In this document: positions 6,676 through 10,861 of the stretch, piece by piece
How the letters are laid out: the number at the start of each line of letters is the position of its first letter
Position numbering within the stretch: position 1 is the first letter of the stretch
Origin: Syntrophomonadaceae bacterium
GTDB taxonomy: Bacteria > Bacillota > Dethiobacteria > DTU022
Direction of reading: 5' to 3'
Assembly: GCA_003558195.1 (NCBI GenBank)
Contig: PWMM01000288.1
Span: forward strand, 1-10,861
Length of the DNA stretch: 10,861 bases
Translations under genes and position numbers: made by a program
Notes under the pieces: model-generated
What the model was told of the DNA's origin: nothing
What the model saw: the letters and a program-made list of their open reading frames with translations, nothing else
Database searches by the model: none

Positions 6676-7959
6676 TTAGCCAGGTTGATCGGGCTGGGGC
6701 TTGTTAAACAGCACAATGCGGTTGCTGTTGGTTCCAGCCTGGTTGTTTTTAACACCCCAAATATTTGAGGTTTTAGTAAATGATTGGCGGTTGATGATTA
6801 CGCCCAGACATTCAAAACCGCATTCTAAACCCAGGGGTACGATTGCTTCTTCTAGATTAACTTTACCTCCCTTTACTTCTCCTACTTCAAAAGCTATCCA
6901 GCCGCCCGGTTTGGTAACACGATTAAGTTCTTTAAATACCCCGCACATTGTATCCGACCAATCCTTTAATGTGGTCGCCATGGTGATCTTTTTTGCCACC
7001 TGACTTGAGTCAACCTGATTGAACCAGCAGCGAAGCCAATTATCATCTGAATACTGGACAATATTAAGAAAAGGCGGGGAGGTAACAGTTAAGTCAATAC
7101 TTTGATCTGCTATCATTTTTGTTTCCCGGGCATCTTCTTCTAAAAAAATAGCTGTAGTGGCAGCTTTTTTTAATGATCGGACTTGCTGAGCAGTCAGGTT
7201 ACGCAGTAGTTGATCACTTTTGCGGCGAATTATATCCTTCACATTGCGATAATCAGGTTTTTGGTTCCGCTTCTGGTTGATTATTTGTTGTCGTTTTGCA
7301 GACACAGCTTGATTAGGGGGCATCGTGTAAACAGAAAAAAACCCTTTTGAATGACCGCTAAGACGGTTGGTAGCCACCATCCTGATCCAGCGATCTAAAT
7401 CATCTTCGCTAGCTTGGTTTTTCTTTTTGTTTAAATATGTTTGCAGGGATAGCAATTCTTTTTCAGTCTCGGGGTGATAAAACATCGATAAGTCCAAATC
7501 AGCTCTGTTTTTACTGACATTTGGTATTTCAGATAAACGCTTGTCTATCTCTAAAGGTGATGGCGGGTTTAAGCGTGGCTCGCTTAAAATTCTGCTCAAT
7601 GGATTAACATCATTGGAAATTACTTTTCTTTCTAAAAGGGCCGCTTCAATAATTGTAGTACCCCGACCGGCAAAGGGATCATAAATGGTAGCTTCGGGTT
7701 CTGTTAAAAGTTCAATAAAAAAACGGGGTAACTGTGGTTTGAAACAGGCTCGATAGGAAATCTCATGAATAGATGTCGCCTGCCTCTGGCGGGATGTCCA
7801 ATATTCGTTAATAAAAAAAGGAATCATGATCCCATCGACTGTTTTCTCTTCGATCACGGTTGCAGGCGGTACCGTTTCTATCATGTCGATGGTAAGCTGG
7901 TTATCTTCGCAATAGCTGAAGTTACTCAGGTATGAAGTTACTGCTTCAGTTGAAGGCAA
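6676..7959 (-). CDS. DNA methyltransferase, probable N4-cytosine/N6-adenine class, no nuclease partner seen
   Basis: This protein has 427 residues. The cofactor-binding motif I is DPFAGRGTT (94-102), preceded by a motif X-like block (YRACFKPQLPRFFIELL, 69-85). Catalytic motif IV is TSPPF (293-297), followed by a VTKPGGWIAFEVG strand (348-360). The order X-I-long middle-IV is that of alpha-type or circularly permuted enzymes; the middle (about 130-285, with many basic residues) is the likely target-recognition region. TSPPF is most common in N4-cytosine enzymes, but adenine cannot be excluded. The start is TTG, with AAGGTG 7 bases upstream (7967-7972); the next ATG would remove 25 residues. 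Only 20 bases separate it from the end of perR, so it is almost certainly on the perR transcript. No restriction endonuclease gene is seen here, so it looks like a solitary methyltransferase. Confidence 0.85.
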   Translation of the reverse strand: MPSTEAVTSYLSNFSYCEDNQLTIDMIETVPPATVIEEKTVDGIMIPFFINEYWTSRQRQATSIHEISYRACFKPQLPRFFIELLTEPEATIYDPFAGRGTTIIEAALLERKVISNDVNPLSRILSEPRLNPPSPLEIDKRLSEIPNVSKNRADLDLSMFYHPETEKELLSLQTYLNKKKNQASEDDLDRWIRMVATNRLSGHSKGFFSVYTMPPNQAVSAKRQQIINQKRNQKPDYRNVKDIIRRKSDQLLRNLTAQQVRSLKKAATTAIFLEEDARETKMIADQSIDLTVTSPPFLNIVQYSDDNWLRCWFNQVDSSQVAKKITMATTLKDWSDTMCGVFKELNRVTKPGGWIAFEVGEVKGGKVNLEEAIVPLGLECGFECLGVIINRQSFTKTSNIWGVKNNQAGTNSNRIVLFNKPQPDQPG

Positions 7960-7979
7960 CAGGGTTCACCTTTTAATAA

Positions 7980-8384
7980 TTAATTTAAGGTTGTTTCTTC
8001 TTTGCAGTTTGCACAAAGACCGTAAAAGCTAATCCGGTGATCTTTGACCTGATGGTCTGTATAGGCATTAACCTGTTCATTCAGGTTTTCCATTACTGGT
8101 ATATCCAGATCGAAAACTGACTCGCACTCCCGGCAAATATAGTGATAATGAGGGTCAATGTTGCCGTCAAATCGATCGAAACCGCTGCCTGATTCAATTT
8201 TTGTGATCATGCTTTGATCCATTAATATATTGAGGTTTCGATAAACAGTCCCCATACTGAGGTTTTTAAAATCCTTTTTTAACTCGTCATAAATCCAGCT
8301 TGCTGTGGGATGGGTATCGGTGTGTTTCAAAATTTTCAGGATTTCTTCTCTTTGCCTGCTGCGTTTATACTTGTTTTTAAACAT
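7980..8384 (-). CDS. perR: PerR-type peroxide-sensing repressor (Fur family)
   Basis: This protein has 134 residues. A winged-helix domain (about 1-70) carries HPTASWIYDEL and the recognition helix NLSMGTVYRNLN. The dimer and metal domain follows. Relative to Bacillus PerR, all five regulatory-metal ligands line up at a constant offset of 12: His25, Asp73, His79, His81 and Asp92. The structural zinc cysteines are C84/C87 and C124/C127. Asp92 in place of the Glu usual in Fur favours PerR. In PerR, peroxide oxidises a metal-site histidine when iron is bound, releasing DNA and inducing detoxification genes. The start is ATG, with the ribosome site AGGGA about 11 bases upstream. Likely targets in view are the superoxide reductase and ZIP genes, by inference. 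The methyltransferase follows after 20 bases. Confidence 0.9.
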   Translation of the reverse strand: MFKNKYKRSRQREEILKILKHTDTHPTASWIYDELKKDFKNLSMGTVYRNLNILMDQSMITKIESGSGFDRFDGNIDPHYHYICRECESVFDLDIPVMENLNEQVNAYTDHQVKDHRISFYGLCANCKEETTLN

Positions 8385-8424
8385 TTTTTTATCAATCCCT
8401 TTTTTTAGCTATTTTCTAAAGGTG

Positions 8425-8453
8425 ATCATATCCGCTAACCTTTAAAAGATCAA
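8425..8453 (-). promoter_or_regulatory. Predicted promoter of perR and the methyltransferase gene
   Basis: On the minus strand, TTGATC (8448-8453), a 17-base spacer and TATGAT (8425-8430) are seen. The start point would be near 8418, about 35 bases before the perR ATG. No clear Per box (TTATAATNATTATAA) is visible around it. Confidence 0.6.
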
Positions 8454-8513
8454 GTTGCTTACTGAAATAGATCCTGTCTAGTAACTGTAAAGCTCTTGGA
8501 CCCCATGTTCAGC

Positions 8514-8812
8514 TCATCTAGCGCATTGGGCTTTTAAACCCTTTAATGCCGTTCTTGTTAAATTGTTTGGCCCATTTAATAGGGGCACATTTTGTAAGAT
8601 TTCTTTGCCTGATAATATTTTTTCAAGCGGGTTAACTCTTTTTTAATCGCTCCCTGTAATTCAACAATCACCGTCGCTTTTTCTTGCCTGGCTTTGTAAT
8701 GTTCTTTAACCGCTTCTTAATTGGCCCTGATAGCTCTCATCTGGGCCAATGGTTTATACTGGCAAAAAACGCTGGTTTTTCCCTGCGGTTTAATTATTTC
8801 CGGTTTGTCACA
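8514..8812 (-). pseudogene. Decayed reading frame, family not recognised
   Basis: The stretch between ZIP and perR has the texture of an old gene rather than of spacer. Reading the minus strand, one frame runs from 8812 to 8720, meets TAA at 8717-8719, and continues from 8716 (EAVKEHYKARQEKATVIVEL). It appears to pass into another frame at a run of six A residues (8639-8644), after which NPLEKILSGKEILQNVPLLN and a further 18 or so residues follow to TGA at 8514-8516. So at least one stop and one frameshift would have to be accepted. The lysine/glutamate-rich composition looks protein-like, but I cannot name the family; a transposon or phage remnant is possible. The plus-strand frame over this region looks spurious. 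Confidence 0.35.
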
Positions 8813-8849
8813 TTAGTTTTCTGGCAGCGCCAGCAAAGCAAAAATGTAA

Positions 8850-9590
8850 TTAAAACCAGGCTGTAAAAAGCAAGCCTAAAACGGTACCACAAAAAATACC
8901 CAGTATTGAAAAATGGGCTCCAGCAGTTTCATATGCATCAGGGATCAATTCGTCACAAACTATATAAAGCATGGCTCCGGCAGCAAAACCCAGGGAGAGA
9001 CCCAGGATCAATGTTGAGATACCGCTAATCACTGCTCCCAGTAAGGCTCCTATCCCCATGGGAGCACCGGCAAGAGCTGTAATCCAGATCACCTTCATGG
9101 GGCTGTATCCTCCGGCTCTTAAAGGAGCCGCCACCGCCATGCCTTCCGGTATGTTATGTAAGCCAATTAAAATAGCCAGGGTTGTTCCCAGTTCTGTTGA
9201 TCCGATAAAGCCACTGCCAATGGCCAGGCCTTCGGGAAAGTTATGCAGCCCGATTCCCAGGGCCAGCAGAGTGCCTTTTTTTAAATAACCACTGGAATAA
9301 TTTTTTTCTGGGCTTACCGGGTGATGGTGCGGCAGTAAGAGATCTAGCAGGTAAAATATAGCCATACCCAGGGTTAAACCTATAATAGCTATGCTGTAAC
9401 CGCTAAATTCAATTGATTCTTCAAGTAATTCCAGGAACACTATGGATAGCATAATGCCCGCAGCAAAGGCCAGGATAGTTCCAGTAAATCGTGATGAAGG
9501 TTTTTTCATGAATATGGCCACCAGGCCACCTGTTCCGGTACCTATCACACCGGCCAGGGTTCCCAGTGCCCCTATAGTAAGCCAGCTCAT
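8850..9590 (-). CDS. ZIP-family divalent metal transporter
   Basis: This protein has 246 residues, the usual size for a bacterial ZupT/GufA-like ZIP protein, and is hydrophobic throughout with about eight membrane spans. The two metal-path motifs are intact: GLHNFPEGLAIG (114-125) in span 4 and GLHNIPEGMAVA (143-154) in span 5. A short His-rich loop, PHHHP (87-91), lies between spans 3 and 4, as is usual in the family. DELIPDAYE (213-221) in the later part is another typical segment. Such proteins move zinc, iron, manganese or cobalt into the cytoplasm; the substrate cannot be told from sequence alone. The start is ATG at 9590 with a weak ribosome site (GAGTGG). It lies in the same direction as, and upstream of, perR, but 465 bases apart with a separate perR promoter, so joint transcription is doubtful. 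Confidence 0.9.
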   Translation of the reverse strand: MSWLTIGALGTLAGVIGTGTGGLVAIFMKKPSSRFTGTILAFAAGIMLSIVFLELLEESIEFSGYSIAIIGLTLGMAIFYLLDLLLPHHHPVSPEKNYSSGYLKKGTLLALGIGLHNFPEGLAIGSGFIGSTELGTTLAILIGLHNIPEGMAVAAPLRAGGYSPMKVIWITALAGAPMGIGALLGAVISGISTLILGLSLGFAAGAMLYIVCDELIPDAYETAGAHFSILGIFCGTVLGLLFTAWF

Positions 9591-9809
9591 TTTACCACTC
9601 TTTCTAAAAGGAATTACTGCTGTTTAATTTTAAGTGTATCCTTTAGCTTAAACCTAATCTTCGACAGGCAATCAACCAGGCTCTGCTTAGTTGGAAAGTG
9701 CTTTTCAATCAATAGAGATTTATTTGGATAAGGGTTGGTTTCCCTGCGCCAACCTGGTTTTAAACAGCGAAACCATTAGGGTTAAACATCGCAAACTAAT
9801 CATAGGGCT

Positions 9810-9903
9810 TAAATAATAAACTACTTGGTCTGGTTTTAAGAAGTTCTAGTAAATAATCCGGCGCCCTAATTTTTTGTGTTTTAATGGAAAAGTTTATTAT
9901 TTA
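9810..9903. repeat. 13-bp perfect inverted repeat enclosing 68 bp
   Basis: TAAATAATAAACT (9810-9822) is the exact reverse complement of 9891-9903. The 68 bases between are AT-rich with a GGCGCC core and contain no gene. It could be a long-armed RNA fold in the ZIP leader, a degraded miniature mobile element, or AT-rich chance. Confidence 0.4.
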
Positions 9904-9906
9904 CAG

Positions 9907-9947
9907 TCAGGCTGCAAAAATCATAGACCATGATCTCTACAGCCTGA
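9907..9947 (-). terminator. Two-step hairpin beyond the superoxide reductase gene
   Basis: The outer stem is TCAGGCTG (9907-9914) with CAGCCTGA (9940-9947); the inner stem is ATCAT (9920-9924) with ATGAT (9930-9934). It lies about 40 bases after the superoxide reductase stop. The following minus-strand sequence is AT-rich but has no clean U-run, so its terminator role is only probable. Confidence 0.45.
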
Positions 9948-9988
9948 AAGTAATAATATTTTTAAACAAGGTTTTTAACTAGGCCGCT

Positions 9989-10384
9989 TTACTTAACATC
10001 AACTCTTTCAGAGTTGTCCCAGAGGCCATGAATATTGCAATAACTGAGGGCTACAAGTTCCCCAGCTTTTTCCAGGGTGACAGCAGTGGTTACTTTTGGC
10101 TCACATTTAGCACTGCCCTGGTTGGAGCCCTGTGCTGATTCTCCGTGGGCTTCAAATTGAAACGTTCCCACATGGATAATAAATTTTTCTTCATCTGGTT
10201 TAAAGTATAATTGGATATTGCGAATATGATGTTCGGTGGTATGAGGATGAGCTATTTCTTTACCTACACTTAATGTAACCTCAAATGGTTCACCTTTGCT
10301 GGGCGATCCTTTTACCTCGATAACAGGGACGTGCTTCTCTGCTTTCCAATCAGCTGATTGAACATGTGCTCCTATTGAACTCAT
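9989..10384 (-). CDS. sor: Superoxide reductase (neelaredoxin-type, single iron centre)
   Basis: This protein has 131 residues forming the catalytic SORL beta-barrel only, without the N-terminal rubredoxin-like desulforedoxin domain. The Fe(His4Cys) site ligands are visible: His18, His46 and His52 (HPHTTEHH), Cys116 and His119 (CNIHGLW). The conserved Glu16-Lys17-His18 triplet, which guides superoxide and the glutamate ligand of the resting state, is present. The enzyme reduces superoxide to hydrogen peroxide in the cytoplasm without releasing oxygen, a typical anaerobe defence, with electrons usually from rubredoxin. The start is ATG 10384, preceded by a strong AAGGAGG. Its own promoter lies at 10439-10467, with an AT-rich partial palindrome between promoter and ribosome site. 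An Fe-S scaffold gene runs divergently. Confidence 0.95.
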   Translation of the reverse strand: MSSIGAHVQSADWKAEKHVPVIEVKGSPSKGEPFEVTLSVGKEIAHPHTTEHHIRNIQLYFKPDEEKFIIHVGTFQFEAHGESAQGSNQGSAKCEPKVTTAVTLEKAGELVALSYCNIHGLWDNSERVDVK

Positions 10385-10403
10385 TAAAAATCCTCCTTCA
10401 TTG

Positions 10404-10423
10404 TAATTATAGATTTTATATTA
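10404..10423. promoter_or_regulatory. AT-rich partial palindrome, candidate Fur/PerR-type operator of sor
   Basis: TAATTATAGATTTTATATTA is an imperfect palindrome of the composition and size expected for a Per/Fur box. It sits in the sor leader between the predicted start point and the AAGGAGG. It matches the Bacillus Per box (TTATAATNATTATAA) only loosely. Confidence 0.35.
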
Positions 10424-10438
10424 GTTTAGTATATTAAC

Positions 10439-10467
10439 ATCATAGCAAACCTCGCCGGTTGAAGCAA
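10439..10467 (-). promoter_or_regulatory. Predicted promoter of the superoxide reductase gene
   Basis: On the minus strand, TTGCTT (10462-10467), a 17-base spacer and TATGAT (10439-10444) are seen, with TGC just before it as an extended -10. The leader would be about 48 bases. Confidence 0.65.
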
Positions 10468-10489
10468 GAAGTTTTCTGTAAAATCGTAA

Positions 10490-10518
10490 TGATTCCGGTC
10501 TTATATCTATGTTATAAT
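10490..10518 (+). promoter_or_regulatory. Predicted promoter of the Fe-S scaffold gene
   Basis: An exact TATAAT at 10513-10518 with TGT before it forms an extended -10. The -35 at 10490-10495 (TGATTC) is poor, as is common when the extended -10 is present. The start point falls near 10525, about 35 bases before the ATG. Confidence 0.6.
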
Positions 10519-10560
10519 ATCAAGCGAGCCAAAATCTCGATCTTAGCAGGTGATCTAGAA

Positions 10561-10861
10561 ATGTATACAGCTAAAGTTATAGACCATTTTCAAAATCCCA
10601 GGAATGTGGGTATTATTCCGGAAGCAAATGGGGTAGCAACCGTTGGTGATCCGGATTGTGGTGATTTTGTCCGTATTTATATTTATGTAAGGGCTGATCG
10701 TATAAAGGAAATCGGTTTTGAAATTTGCGGGTGCCCTGCCTCCATTGCTACAGCCAGTGTTTTAACTGAAATGGCAAAAGGTAAAGCGCTTCGAGAAGCC
10801 ATTGCTATAACGGAAGAAGATGTGGTTAAGGCCCTTTCCGGACTGCCTGAATCCAAGGTGC
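10561..10861 (+). CDS. IscU/NifU-type Fe-S cluster scaffold protein, N-terminal part (3' truncated by window edge)
   Basis: The first 100 residues are visible from ATG 10561, with AGGTGA about 8 bases upstream. The protein begins YTAKVIDHFQNPRNVG, the typical IscU/NifU opening (family form YxxxVxDHyxNPRNvG). The first cluster cysteine is Cys33 in DPDCGD, with Asp35 two residues on. The second cysteine site is ICGCPASIATAS, with Cys56 and Cys58; Cys58 aligns with the family cysteine before SxA. LSGLPESKV at 92-100 corresponds to the LPPVK region of IscU, just before the third cysteine, which would lie beyond the window. The protein assembles iron-sulfur clusters from cysteine-desulfurase sulfur. 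The desulfurase gene is not in view. It is divergent from superoxide reductase, which fits an oxidative-stress setting, though its regulation is unknown. Confidence 0.9.
   Translation, partial: MYTAKVIDHFQNPRNVGIIPEANGVATVGDPDCGDFVRIYIYVRADRIKEIGFEICGCPASIATASVLTEMAKGKALREAIAITEEDVVKALSGLPESKV

Larger units (their letters stand above)
9591..9988. other. Gene-free stretch upstream of the ZIP gene, rich in inverted repeats
   Basis: No convincing reading frame is seen. Small hairpins are GGTTGG/CCAACC (9733-9738 with 9749-9754) and TGGTTT/AAACCA (9755-9760 with 9770-9775). Larger ones are listed separately. It must hold the ZIP promoter and leader on the minus strand, but no good -35/-10 pair was found. 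No known riboswitch class was recognised. Confidence 0.5.

Noticed and set aside
8385..8460. Per box upstream of perR
   Set aside because: No stretch comes close to TTATAATNATTATAA.
8684..8866. 60-codon plus-strand frame
   Set aside because: No ribosome site, no recognisable family, and it lies opposite a more protein-like minus-strand remnant.
9751..9763. AACCTGGTTTTAA also found in the lnt/marR palindrome (3207-3219, other strand), with a near match at 8850
   Set aside because: A 13-base match somewhere in 10.8 kb on two strands is expected by chance; the 8850 copy is the end of the ZIP coding sequence. No symmetry accompanies the 9751 copy.

Overview
The window looks like a chromosomal segment of an anaerobic, low- to moderate-GC Firmicute of the Clostridia type. 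The main reasons are a PerR-type Fur regulator, a one-domain superoxide reductase, a clostridial-type HutP-family protein, a DUF4349 lipoprotein, strong purine-rich Shine-Dalgarno sites and TATAAT-like promoters, several with extended -10 elements. No species can be named from sequence reading alone. No tRNA, rRNA, CRISPR array, intact insertion sequence or origin was seen.

Layout. 1-1652 (+): the 3' part of mobA (molybdopterin guanylyltransferase), then a 387-residue protein of the coenzyme F420:L-glutamate ligase (CofE-like) family. 1633-3171 (-): apolipoprotein N-acyltransferase lnt, overlapping the CofE-like gene tail to tail by 20 bases. 3172-3442: the lnt/marR divergent region, with a perfect 23-bp palindrome and a good marR promoter. 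3443-3928 (+): a MarR-family regulator that appears to start at ATT, followed by an intrinsic terminator. 4125-5132 (-): a DUF4349 lipoprotein. 5142-5559: no gene, two hairpins. 5560-5964 (-): a HutP-family protein, divergent from 6108-6668 (+), a RING-like plus zinc-ribbon plus TM2-like membrane protein. 6676-8384 (-): a perR-DNA methyltransferase operon. 8385-8849: the perR promoter and traces of a decayed reading frame. 8850-9590 (-): a ZIP metal transporter. 9591-9988: no gene, several inverted repeats. 9989-10384 (-): superoxide reductase. 10561-end (+): the start of an IscU/NifU-type Fe-S scaffold gene.

How the genes may work together. The right third reads as an oxidative-stress and metal neighbourhood: PerR (a peroxide and Fe/Mn sensor with all its metal ligands), a ZIP importer, superoxide reductase with an AT-rich candidate operator, and a divergent Fe-S scaffold gene. 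The methyltransferase appears to be made on the perR transcript. Lnt could N-acylate lipoproteins such as the DUF4349 protein further along. MarR may control lnt through the palindrome. These links are inferences from position. No complete new multi-gene system was recognised; the least explained items are the methyltransferase tied to PerR, the RING/TM2 membrane protein opposite a HutP-like protein that lacks two of the Bacillus metal-site histidines, and the CofE-like protein next to mobA.
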